62,452 nt of DNA from an uncultured Dysgonomonas sp. (GTDB lineage Bacteria; Bacteroidota; Bacteroidia; Bacteroidales; Dysgonomonadaceae), in the NCBI GenBank assembly GCA_937995835.1, contig CALKIV010000091.1, positions 1 through 62,452 of the forward strand. The letters run 5' to 3'. The notes beneath the pieces are model-generated. The model was not told where the DNA came from. It saw nothing but the letters and a program-made list of their open reading frames with translations, and did no database searches. Below are positions 19,300 to 29,300 of the stretch, in pieces. The number at the start of each line of letters is the position of its first letter. Position 1 is the first letter of the stretch. Made by a program: the position numbers and the translations under genes.

Positions 19300-20814
19300 T
19301 TATCTTTCTTTGGGAAATTTTCTCATCTTACCATCTAGACGTGGGTAGCTTTCCCAAATTTCAGGATTATCACCTATACGAGAATCGTCTGTTTCTTTTA
19401 ATTGGTCATCAAGTATTTGTTTCATTTCAATAAGAATGTCGGAATATTCGGGATTATAGACAAGATTATTCATACATTTGACATCCTTATTAAGATCAAA
19501 TAACTCGTATTCAGGACGTTTTACAGTCGATGCTTCGAAAAAAGGTAGCACTTCCAAATCGGAACGATGATCTATTATATAGTCTTTGGAGGGAGCACCA
19601 TCAATATCATAATAAGCTTTATGCATCTCTTTCGGCTTATCCTTTTTATCCAACTCTTGAGGATCTCCTGCAGGCCAACGCTCGGGATGGAAGTTGTGAA
19701 CTAAAATGTAATTTTTCCAGCGTACACTGCGCATTGGGTAACCCATATTTTCATATCTTGAGCAAGAGTGGCGTTCACGCCCAGAAAAAGATGCATGACG
19801 AGTATATTCTCTCTCAGACTCAGTCATTAGAGGTAGTAGACTCTGCCCCTCATGGAGTTCATACTCCTTCATGTCTGTCATCTGCAATATAGTGGGAGCC
19901 AAATCGACAAGACTAACTATATTATCAACAACTTGAGAAGGCTTGATCTTCTTACCCCAATAGATTGCCAATGGCACATGCAATCCAGCATCATAGCAAT
20001 TTGCTTTAGCATGGGGGAATGACATACCATTGTCGGCAGTTACGATTATAATTGTATTTTCAAGTTCTCCAATTCTTTTCAATTCTTGTATACAGTTCAT
20101 CAGATGCTGGTCAAACCACTCTATCTCCACTGCATAATCAAGAAGATCACTTCTTACCTCATCCGAAGATGGTAAAAAGTCGGGCACTTCGGCTAGGCTA
20201 AGACTATCTCCTTCTTTGATCCATGACATGTTTTCATACGGACGATGGGGCTCGTGTGTACCAAGCCAAAAGCAGAAAGGCTGATTATCTTGTCTTTTAG
20301 ATAAAAAATCTTTAAAGTTTGAAGTGTAATCAACTTTTGAGATTCCTGTATAAGGAGGATCTAACTTATAATCATTGTATTCAGGGCCAGCCGGATTGTG
20401 TAGTCTCCCAGATATTTTCCAATTGCCGGGTCCCCAGCCTTTTCCTGTAAAGCCTACATGATATCCTCCTTTGGCTAAAATATCTGTATAACAAATATAT
20501 TCTGTGGAAAAAGAACTAGCATGGGTTCCTGCTTCTTCTATTTGCCATGGATACATTCCCGTGAGGATACTTGCTCGTGAAGGACTACTACCCGGTGATG
20601 TTACATAAGCATTATGGAACAAGGCACCATTGGATGCAACAAAATCGAAGCCCGGAGTGGTAACCATCTTACTTCCATAAATTGAAGCATGAGGATACGA
20701 TTGGTCGTCGGCAATGACAAACAATACATTAGGACGTTTTTGTTCTTGCTTACCACACGAACTTATAGCTATCAGTGGCAATAATACTACGGTATGTTTT
20801 ATTACGTTTTTCAT
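19300..20814 (-). CDS. Ser-type sulfatase (S1), predicted lipoprotein
   Basis: A 504-residue sulfatase starting at ATG 20814 (MKNVIKHTVV). The signal ends in lipobox ISSC with Cys20, so this enzyme is membrane-anchored, unlike the two other sulfatases of the operon. The formylglycine signature is SSPSR with Ser76. Metal-site blocks are VIADDQSYPHASIYG and TADNGMSFPHAK. The substrate-side motif GTHEPHRPY is also intact. The upstream GH2 gene stops 4 bases before this start, indicating a shared transcript. It is the first sulfatase of the operon. Which sulfate it removes is not predictable from sequence alone. Confidence 0.88.
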   Translation of the reverse strand: MKNVIKHTVVLLPLIAISSCGKQEQKRPNVLFVIADDQSYPHASIYGSKMVTTPGFDFVASNGALFHNAYVTSPGSSPSRASILTGMYPWQIEEAGTHASSFSTEYICYTDILAKGGYHVGFTGKGWGPGNWKISGRLHNPAGPEYNDYKLDPPYTGISKVDYTSNFKDFLSKRQDNQPFCFWLGTHEPHRPYENMSWIKEGDSLSLAEVPDFLPSSDEVRSDLLDYAVEIEWFDQHLMNCIQELKRIGELENTIIIVTADNGMSFPHAKANCYDAGLHVPLAIYWGKKIKPSQVVDNIVSLVDLAPTILQMTDMKEYELHEGQSLLPLMTESEREYTRHASFSGRERHSCSRYENMGYPMRSVRWKNYILVHNFHPERWPAGDPQELDKKDKPKEMHKAYYDIDGAPSKDYIIDHRSDLEVLPFFEASTVKRPEYELFDLNKDVKCMNNLVYNPEYSDILIEMKQILDDQLKETDDSRIGDNPEIWESYPRLDGKMRKFPKER

Positions 20815-20818
20815 AGAA

Positions 20819-23800
20819 TTACATCTTAATATTGCGAGGAATAGCAATCGGTTTGTCAAATTTTATTTTAATTCCTTCTTCTGTTTTTGTTACTGCTGGA
20901 TTTATTTTTACTATATAATCGAGCAATCGTTTCTTTTCTGTGTCAGAAAGTTTTTTGTATTCTTCGGGATGAAGCAACTCTAAAGTTTCTTCTATCGAAT
21001 TAGCTACGGCTGAATAGCGGTAGGTGGTATTGCCATACACAATAGGAAGAATTTGACTCGACCTTTGAGGATTGCGAACAAATATGACATCTATCTCTTG
21101 AGGAATTTCATTTATCATCTTTTGCGCTGCTTCTACATCTACAATTTTGTTGTCGGTCAGCATTCGCCCTGAGTAGTTTCTTACTAACTCGTCGGTATAG
21201 TTAGGGTGAAAATTTCGGTTCTCAATCGTACGTGAGAGAAGTCTTAAATCATTATAAGTCTTAGCAATAAAATTATAATCATCTTCGGTCATTTCGCCCG
21301 ATGTGCCTTGGAGGTATGAACCCAATCTCTTGATAAGTACTCCAAATTCAATAGACAAGGTATCTATTCCCGGATTACGCTCTGTAACATAATCCCACAT
21401 AGCTTTCTCGTATTCTTCCAGATTGGAAGCTGATATACGACTAGGATTGAAGGTATATTGTAATTCTTGTATATATTCGGCTACTTCTCTAAATTTTTTG
21501 TCTTTAACGATTGAGGTCGCACGACCAATATCTGACAATATAGGTTCTTTGATATTGATGCTTTGGTTTCTGTCTACATCAATACTTTTAATTTTAATTT
21601 CTCCAGTTCTGAGTCCCGGAGATGAGACTTTTACTGTTATAACACCTGCTTTGTTTGTGGCACGCACCACATTGGGAACGGGCGTAACCACATAGCCACT
21701 TCCTTCCATCGAAAGGGTTTTATCTATATCGGAATGATAGATATTATGCCCCACCAAAGTTCCCTCACCAAGTACCTCCCAAGTCAGTGGTTCGCTGAAT
21801 CCTACAACACGATTGCCTTTTGCATCCACCACATCGGCAGTAATTATATCCATTCCACTTCTGTCGGCAGCTATTTCTCCTCGTTCGGCAGTTAGTATGA
21901 TTTGTGCAGGCTTTCCTGCCATTGTCAAGGTTGTTTCTATAGTTTCTTTTCCTCGTGTGCCTATTGCTTTAAGTGAACCGTCAACAATGCTGATATTGGT
22001 AAATTCTACTGTAAAGAAATTGTTTTTCGACGGATACTGTTCGCCCACTTTTTTATTGTTGACAAAGAGTTCTACCTTGTCGCAATTGCTGTCTACTTGT
22101 ACGTTCTTCTTTTCTCCTAAATATTTTTCTCTCCAATGATGAGGTTGAATATGTATCATGGGCTCTGGCAGATAGTTAGCTTGCCACAGATAGTACATAT
22201 ATTTAGGTATTCTATATAAATCTACCCAACCTTTATAATTGATATTTTGAAGTGGTGAATCTTTATATATTCTATCACATCCATGATCTTCATATAACCA
22301 ACCTACCACATCCCAATCGATACGACCTCGTATATTTCCATTGTCTACTCTCGCCATTTTATGCTGCCACTCTTCAGTGCCTGCATATTGTCCACTTTTA
22401 TCTACTCCGGGGCTATTTGCAGGTTCAAGGTCTTTCACATCTTTGTTGTACCATCCACGGATAGTTACTCGCAACAAGTTTTCCATATCAAGATTAGAGG
22501 CATGGTGAGTCACATAGTCTCCATAGTTCTCGGTCTTCCGTTCATGTATGATACGTGTCGTATCTTCTTCATATACCCATTTAGAGTCACCCGCATTGCT
22601 CGTTTCATTGCCCACACTCCAAAAAAACACAGAGGGGTTGTTGCGAAAACTGCGAACCATTTCACGCATATTTTCTTCTTGTGTTTTACGATTAAAGTTG
22701 ATCGGTTTAATGTTGGGAGCTTCTATAACGGTGATTATTCCGTGTTTGTCATTGAATCGATATACTAAAGGGTCGTGAGGATAATGCGCCGTACGCATAA
22801 AGTTAGAATTCATCCCAAAGCGAATGTCCATCATGTCACGTTCGGTCATCCAATGGGGCATTGCATCTCCTACCCATGGATATTCTTGATGGCGGTTTGT
22901 TCCGTGTATATGAATCTTTTCACCATTTACGATAAGTTTATTATCCGAATAATCCCACTCGAACCAGCGAAATCCAAGAGGAGAAGTGTACGTGTCGCAC
23001 AACTTTCCATCGGATAATACTTCGGTATATACTTTATACAGATATGGAGATTTGAAACTCCAAAGTTTGGGTTTCGAAATCGTTTTAGACTTTTGCTCAA
23101 TTTCATGTATCTCTTCAGCGTTGATGGTCGCTTTAGATTTGAGAATTTCGATGATGTTATCATCAGCATCCGTTATTATGCTTCTGAGTTCGATATTCTT
23201 ACTTTGTGCCTGATCATTCTTCACATATGTCTTTATATTAACTGTCGCATGGTCATGGTTTACCTGTGGGGTGGTAACAAAAGTTCCTCCTTCGTGTTTG
23301 TAAGATCCTTGAAAAGGTATATATATATCATTCTTCACTACAATACGAACATTGCGGTAAATTCCTCCATACACATTAAAGTTTCCGGCTGTTGCAGGAG
23401 CAATAGTTCCAAACTTATCGTCTCGTCTATTGGATACGGCAACGGTCAGAAGATTCTCTTCTCCGAGTTTTACATGTGGAGTGAGGTCGAAATAAAATCC
23501 ATTGTATCCACCTTTGTGCTCACCTAAGAGAATGCCGTTGCAGTAAACCTTGCTGTACTTCTGTACTCCTTCAAATTCTACAAATATTTTTTTACCTAGA
23601 AGCTCTTCTCCTAAAACAATGCGCTTACGATAATAGCCCCAACCATTCCACCAGTATGAATCTTCACGTTCAGACGCATACATCATATACGGATGTACAT
23701 CCTTTGTAGTTTCGTAAGTAGACCATGTATGAGGTAATGCTATTGCTTGCCATTTAGAATCATCATAGGCTTGCTCAGAGACTGTTACATCTTCCTTGCC

Positions 23801-23947
23801 TGAAGGTAAATAATTAAATGTCCATTCTCTGTTGATCACAGACTCGCTTCGGACATTCTGTACATTGTACGTCTGCCCAGACATTTTGTTAGGCAGAAAG
23901 AAGCTTAAGCAGAAAAGAAAAAGTATGATATATGTCTTCATATTCAT
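20819..23947 (-). CDS. GH2 beta-galactosidase-like enzyme with long C-terminal extension
   Basis: A 1042-residue secreted GH2 protein (signal peptide about 1-24, ending MSGQ), the first gene of the minus-strand operon. The N-terminal sugar-binding domain has the usual GH2 pattern (INREWTFNYLPSG, IALPHTWS, WGYYRKRI). The TIM barrel has GTNRHQEYPWVG and FRNNPSVFFWSVGNE with acid/base Glu448. The nucleophile is less obvious; Glu525 or Glu526 in AGTEEWQHKM, about 77 residues further, is my best guess. After about residue 680 come an Ig-like domain and about 220 residues of unrecognised, mostly helical sequence. The likely activity is removal of beta-galactose (or beta-uronate) from the partly desulfated glycan. 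Confidence 0.85.
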   Translation of the reverse strand: MNMKTYIILFLFCLSFFLPNKMSGQTYNVQNVRSESVINREWTFNYLPSGKEDVTVSEQAYDDSKWQAIALPHTWSTYETTKDVHPYMMYASEREDSYWWNGWGYYRKRIVLGEELLGKKIFVEFEGVQKYSKVYCNGILLGEHKGGYNGFYFDLTPHVKLGEENLLTVAVSNRRDDKFGTIAPATAGNFNVYGGIYRNVRIVVKNDIYIPFQGSYKHEGGTFVTTPQVNHDHATVNIKTYVKNDQAQSKNIELRSIITDADDNIIEILKSKATINAEEIHEIEQKSKTISKPKLWSFKSPYLYKVYTEVLSDGKLCDTYTSPLGFRWFEWDYSDNKLIVNGEKIHIHGTNRHQEYPWVGDAMPHWMTERDMMDIRFGMNSNFMRTAHYPHDPLVYRFNDKHGIITVIEAPNIKPINFNRKTQEENMREMVRSFRNNPSVFFWSVGNETSNAGDSKWVYEEDTTRIIHERKTENYGDYVTHHASNLDMENLLRVTIRGWYNKDVKDLEPANSPGVDKSGQYAGTEEWQHKMARVDNGNIRGRIDWDVVGWLYEDHGCDRIYKDSPLQNINYKGWVDLYRIPKYMYYLWQANYLPEPMIHIQPHHWREKYLGEKKNVQVDSNCDKVELFVNNKKVGEQYPSKNNFFTVEFTNISIVDGSLKAIGTRGKETIETTLTMAGKPAQIILTAERGEIAADRSGMDIITADVVDAKGNRVVGFSEPLTWEVLGEGTLVGHNIYHSDIDKTLSMEGSGYVVTPVPNVVRATNKAGVITVKVSSPGLRTGEIKIKSIDVDRNQSINIKEPILSDIGRATSIVKDKKFREVAEYIQELQYTFNPSRISASNLEEYEKAMWDYVTERNPGIDTLSIEFGVLIKRLGSYLQGTSGEMTEDDYNFIAKTYNDLRLLSRTIENRNFHPNYTDELVRNYSGRMLTDNKIVDVEAAQKMINEIPQEIDVIFVRNPQRSSQILPIVYGNTTYRYSAVANSIEETLELLHPEEYKKLSDTEKKRLLDYIVKINPAVTKTEEGIKIKFDKPIAIPRNIKM

Positions 23948-24001
23948 ATTAGTATTTTAAGGTAAAAGTATAAAACTAGACAAGTTGCATTTCTAGTATT
24001 A

Positions 24002-24009
24002 CAAAATTA
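24002..24009 (-). promoter_or_regulatory. Candidate -7 element for the GH2-sulfatase-receptor operon
   Basis: On the minus strand this reads TAATTTTG, a match to TAnnTTTG, 54 bases upstream of the GH2 start codon. No clear -33 element is seen at the expected distance, as is common for activator-dependent glycan operons. Confidence 0.45.
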
Positions 24010-24304
24010 GATAGAGTAAGCAGATATAACATTCTGTAAATCTTGAAAGATTGGTGGTTTAATGATGAGATTCAACTTATATGATGTTTGAAAATCTTGA
24101 ATCATAGTTGAATAATCATTCATGAGGGAGTGTATGTTTCTGCTATTTAGCGTATTGAGCCATTCGGGTGTGTTGGGTAGTATTGTTGCTTTGACCCAAC
24201 CTTAAAGAATGTGTTGCGAAAGATAATTGTAATGATATAATGAATTCATTATTTGTGTAGGTAGTATTCAGTATTTGAGAGATATAAATTAACTTATTGT
24301 AGAA

Positions 24305-24312
24305 TACCTTTG
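24305..24312 (+). promoter_or_regulatory. Candidate -7 element for the lyase-regulator-anSME group
   Basis: TACCTTTG matches TAnnTTTG exactly and lies 28 bases before the lyase start codon. A TTTG at 24274-24277 is too far upstream for the usual -33 spacing. Confidence 0.5.
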
Positions 24313-24340
24313 TGTAATAAATAATTAACCTTACTATGAT

Positions 24341-26251
24341 ATGAATATTTCTCGAATAATCCGGATCGCTGTAATCCTATTTATATTGCCATGCTTGAAT
24401 GCAATGGCAAGTACTTCGACTTTCAATCTGAAGCAAGCTCACCCTCGCCTGATGCTGCCAATAGGAGGAGAAAAAGAGATAATGAAAAAGATAAATTCAA
24501 ATACGTTCTTGAAACGAGTGCATAACGAAATTATTGCTGGTAGCGAACGCTTTATTCATGAGTCGCCTGTTGATTATGAACCTATTCCTGATCTCTTTTT
24601 ATCCGTGTCGCGCAAAGCATTGAGTCGGATTTATTTTTTGTCTTATTCGTATAGGATGACAGGAGACACACGTTATGCAGATCGAGCGAAAAAAGAGATG
24701 TTGCATGTATGTGGCTTTAAGGATTGGCAACCGAGTCATTTTTTGGGTGTTGCTGAAATGACCTTAGCTTTGTCCATTGGTTATGATTGGCTCTATCCGG
24801 AACTTGAGCAAGGCGAGAAGGAGATCATTCAGCGTGCGATAATAGAAAAAGGGTTGAACGAGTCTCTGCCAGAAACAGCAACCGACGAGCAGCACTATAA
24901 ATGGCTTAAGAAAAAAAATAATTGGAATGCCGTATGCAATACCGGTATGGCTTTTGGAGCTATTGTAACCTATGAGCTCGATCCCGAACGTTCTAAACGG
25001 ATTATTGAGCGCTCAGTAAATTTGGTGCGTGATGTTGCGCTACACGAATATTTGCCTGATGGCAATTATCCCGAAGGATACACCTATTGGAGCTATGGAA
25101 CGGCTTTTGCTCTTATGTTTATCGATGCTCTCGAAAATCTTTATGGTACGTCATTTGGCATGACCGAAAATTCGGGATTTATGAAAACTCCTAACTATAT
25201 TCTTCAGATGTCTACACAAAACATGGGGTGTTTTGCTTACTCGGATTGTGGATTAGATAGAAGCTTTTCTTTTCCGATGTTTTGGTTCGCTTCACGTTTA
25301 AAAAATCAGTCTCTACTTTGGGGTGAATGGGAACGGTTTCTCATCATGCAAGAACGAGGTTATAGCGAAAGCAAAATATTCAGTGCTCGCTTCTTGCCCT
25401 CAGTCATGCTTTGGGCTTCGAAAGATACGTTTAAAAACATGAAATTACCTACACAGCGCTTATATGTGGGACAAGGTACTACGCCTATTGCTCTCATGCG
25501 CAATCAGTGGGGAGGAGAAGACGAAATTTTTGTCGGGCTCAAAGGTGGAATGTCCTCTACCAATCATGGACACATGGATATAGGTAGCTTCGTTATGTAT
25601 CAAGGAGTCAATCAATGGATAACAGATTTAGGAGTTCAAAATTATTATTCAATCAATAAATATGGTATAAATCTGGGCGACAGAAGCCAATATGCAAAAA
25701 GGTGGGATGTATTACGATTTGGAAAAGATGTGCATAACATACTAACATTTAACGGAAACAATCCTATCGTTACAGAGACGGCAAATATTGACAAATTTGG
25801 CGATCATAATAATTTCGTATACGCAGCCACTGATCTCTCATCTATCCATTCCAATAGTGTGAAGGAATATTGGAGGGGAGTTGCCATAGTAAACGATGAA
25901 TATGTAGTTGTGAGAGATGAAATAAAGAACGATAATAATTTTACAGATACTAGATGGGCAGTACTAACAGCAGCCGATATAAAAATCACAGGTACCAATA
26001 CGGCAGAACTTTCAATAAATAACGAAATTTTGGAAATACGAGTAGAAGGACGAGATGTGAAAATGTCAACTTGGTCGACAGAGCCTCGTTTTGGCTTTGA
26101 TGAATCAAATGAAGGTACTGTGATGGTTGGTTTTACAACAACCTTAGTTCCCAGCGAACAAGTGGTTATCAATGTCTATCTTATTCCAAAGCAAAACCAA
26201 AACAGCCTTGTAGTTCCAGTTAAGTATATAGAAGAATGGGGTGCTGAATAG
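24341..26251 (+). CDS. Heparinase II/III-like polysaccharide lyase
   Basis: A 636-residue secreted protein (signal peptide about 1-23, ending AMAS). Residues about 60-340 form an alpha/alpha toroid with NNWNAVCNTGMAFG and PEGYTYWSYGTAF, which carry the Asn and Tyr typical of this lyase superfamily. Residues about 380-630 are the Heparinase_II_III beta-sandwich with NHGHMDIGSF, where the catalytic His sits. Such enzymes cleave uronic-acid-containing glycans by beta-elimination and leave an unsaturated uronate, which the GH105-like lipoprotein at 7969 could remove. Known relatives attack heparan, chondroitin, hyaluronan, alginate or exopolysaccharides. The PL family number and the substrate are not clear from motifs. 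It heads the + strand group that contains the regulator. Confidence 0.8.
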   Translation: MNISRIIRIAVILFILPCLNAMASTSTFNLKQAHPRLMLPIGGEKEIMKKINSNTFLKRVHNEIIAGSERFIHESPVDYEPIPDLFLSVSRKALSRIYFLSYSYRMTGDTRYADRAKKEMLHVCGFKDWQPSHFLGVAEMTLALSIGYDWLYPELEQGEKEIIQRAIIEKGLNESLPETATDEQHYKWLKKKNNWNAVCNTGMAFGAIVTYELDPERSKRIIERSVNLVRDVALHEYLPDGNYPEGYTYWSYGTAFALMFIDALENLYGTSFGMTENSGFMKTPNYILQMSTQNMGCFAYSDCGLDRSFSFPMFWFASRLKNQSLLWGEWERFLIMQERGYSESKIFSARFLPSVMLWASKDTFKNMKLPTQRLYVGQGTTPIALMRNQWGGEDEIFVGLKGGMSSTNHGHMDIGSFVMYQGVNQWITDLGVQNYYSINKYGINLGDRSQYAKRWDVLRFGKDVHNILTFNGNNPIVTETANIDKFGDHNNFVYAATDLSSIHSNSVKEYWRGVAIVNDEYVVVRDEIKNDNNFTDTRWAVLTAADIKITGTNTAELSINNEILEIRVEGRDVKMSTWSTEPRFGFDESNEGTVMVGFTTTLVPSEQVVINVYLIPKQNQNSLVVPVKYIEEWGAE

Positions 26252-26383
26252 TGTTGCGGGCATAGTAAAGGATTTATCTTATATGCCATTTGGTGTGTTT
26301 TAGCACGGAATACAGTTCAAAAGCCATTAATATTATCTATCTTTCGGTTACCAAATGTTCAACGATACACTCTAATCGAAGCG

Positions 26384-29300
26384 ATGAAAAAACATATAGT
26401 ATTAGCCTTGCTGATAATAATAGCTTGCTATGCCTCAGCAGTCAATAAACTGATTGATTATAGGGCTCAATTAGAAAGAGGTTTTACAGATGACAATACA
26501 ATAACAGCCTTGGTGAAAGACTGTAAAGGATTTATTTGGATTGCCACTCCTGCTGATATTGTCAAGTTTGATGGGAATACGTATACTAAGCTGGACAAAG
26601 AGCAATTAGCGAAGTTGTTTGATAAAAAAAATCACATTTATCAATTGGTATTTCAAAAACCTGATATACTATGGATTTGTAGCTCCAGAGGATTATATTC
26701 TTATAACATACGCACGCATCAGCTCGAGCATATTGAACAATTAGCAGAGTTGCGTATCAACTCTGTAATCATTGAAAATAATATACTGTATTTGAACACG
26801 CCTAGGGGCATCATGCAATATATTCCTGAAAATAAAGAATTGAATATTCTGTATGCTATCAAAGCACAAGGAGGAGTTTCTTCCATGGCTGTTGATATGG
26901 ATGGACATTGTTGGTTTTCTGTCGATAATAGATTGCTTAGGTTCCCTAAATTAACATCGTTAAAAAAAATATTATTACAAAAAGAAGCAATAAAAGTTGA
27001 TACCATAAAAACGTACAATGCAACACATCGATTGTTGATAGATAGTTTAAACACAATCTGGATGTGGGATAAGGAGAAACTAATTTCAGCAAAAATATCA
27101 ATAAACGGTTTACTAAAAGATGAAAGAGTTCAAGATATTGAAATAACTTCTATGCATCTTTTATTTAATAATAATATAATTCTTTGTAGACGGGGGCAAG
27201 GTAACGAAATCTTGTATAGAGATAAGATCGGAAATATCGTACAGACTCAAAAAATATTAACAAGTTTGCAGTACGACGATCAAGCGAGTACAACGAATGT
27301 TTTTCATGTAGATGAACTGGAAAATATTTGGATAGGTACACGTAATGGGTTGTTTATGTTGCCCTTCGGACGAAGGAGTAAAATAAACTCACTGACGAAT
27401 GATATAAATACTCCCACAACTTTGAGCCATAATACAGTATCAAGTATATATATTGATGAAAGCAACTCCATATGGGTCGGTACAGCTTATGGCCTCAATA
27501 AATTGCAGAATACAGGTGTGTCTTATGCAATAACACGATATATAGACAATCGGCCAAGTATCAATCATGTGCAGGATAATAAAATAGAACAGATAGCTGT
27601 TGACTCGAGAGGGATTATGTGGTTGGGGACTAAGCATAATCTTAAATTTTACAATACAAATACAAACACATATATATCGAAGCCCGATGTGGAAAAACTC
27701 CTAAAAGGCAACAGTTTTGTAAGAGCATTGCTCAAAGATAGCAATGAAAAGATGTGGATAGGTTATCAAGAGGGAGGGCTTTTCGTTTATGATGAGTCAA
27801 AGGGTTCCTTGGAAAAAATAGAGTCGAAGTATACCAATCAAGGTAATTTCACTTCCATACAAGAAGGGGAAGGAAATGTGATATGGGTAGGTAACAGAGT
27901 TAATGGTATTTTAAGGATAGAGTATGATGAGAAGGAGCAAAAATTTAGAGTAAAACAATATCCAGTAATTAACGATTCCGATCTTTCTGTAGGTGTCAAT
28001 TGTTTGTATAATGACAAATATGGAAATGTTTGGGCAGGAACAGAGTCGGGTCTATATAAATTTAGTGAAGAAAAAGACTCCTTCATATCAATGGATACTG
28101 GCGATGGAGAGAGAAGACGAAATATGGTAAGCATCATTAGCGACAGCAAAGGCAATCTCTGGATTGCTTGTACGCAAGGAATGTATAAATACAATATATC
28201 GGAAGCTAAGAGCTACTTCTTTCCTTTGTATAATGGTCAGTTCACTCGTCCCGGATTTGTTTTTGGTAGTAGTTCGGATCGTAAAGGAACGATATTTATG
28301 AGTGGTATAAATGGGCTTACCTATTTTAATCCAGATGAAGTTTTACCTGATGAAACTCACTATAATGTAAGATTTACTGATTTCAGAGTTAATAATAAAA
28401 GTCTGATTGCAAATTCGGACTATCTAACCAGAGACTTAAATTATGGGGGGAAGATATTTTTAGATCATAAAACAAACCAGTTTTCGTTTTCATTCTCTGC
28501 ATTAGCCTATTCTCAGGATGATAGCAATCTAAAACATGCTTATAAGCTAGAGGGAGTAGATGTGGATTGGGTATATGCTGGTGCATCTGTTCCGGCTATC
28601 TCTTACAATAATCTTTCCCCTGGAGAATATGTGCTGAAAATAAGAAGTACAGATCTTAATGGCATATGGTTGAACAATACTGAAAGCTTAAACATAAAAA
28701 TAGAGCCAGCTTTTTATCAAACATGGTATTTTAATTTCTTGGTAGTCATTTTGCTAGTTGTGTTGAGTGGATTTGGATTCAGAGTCTGGAAATCACAGAT
28801 GGATTTGCGCTCCCAAAAGAAGATGGATCAGAGTAAATTAGATCTTTATACAGATATTTCTCATAGCATAAGAACTCCATTAACACTGCTACAAGCTCCA
28901 CTTGACAATCTAACGAAACATTATAATGCAATGTCGGATGAAGAGGTCGAGTATATGCTTACCGTGATGTCACGAAACAGCAACAGGTTGTCTTTATTGA
29001 TAGACCAATTGATAGAGTTCAAACAGGTGTCAGATTTCAGTGCAGAACTCATGCTTGTGAAGCGCGATTTTATTCTATTCGCCAAGAATATTTATGATGG
29101 CTTTTATGACCTTTTCTCCAAAAAAGGTATCGACTACAATTTTTATTCTAACGTGAAGCAGCAGGAAGTAATTTTTGATTCATCTAAGATAGAAACAGTC
29201 ATATTCAATTTATTATTCAATGCTTATAAGGTAGTCTCCGAGGGAGATCAAGTATTTTTCAAATGTTCTTATGAGGAATCTTTGAACAAAATAGATGTCT

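Larger units (their letters stand above)
23948..24340. promoter_or_regulatory. Divergent regulatory region between the two halves of the locus
   Basis: A 393-base gene-free stretch between divergent starts. It holds a candidate promoter for each side, a 10-base direct repeat AAATCTTGAA at 24038-24047 and 24092-24101, an inverted repeat GATTCAA/TTGAATC (24069-24075, 24097-24103) that includes the second copy, and a 7-base inverted repeat GTTGGGT/ACCCAAC (24172-24178, 24194-24200). These are plausible binding sites for the locus regulator at 26384. Binding is inferred, not shown. Confidence 0.5.
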
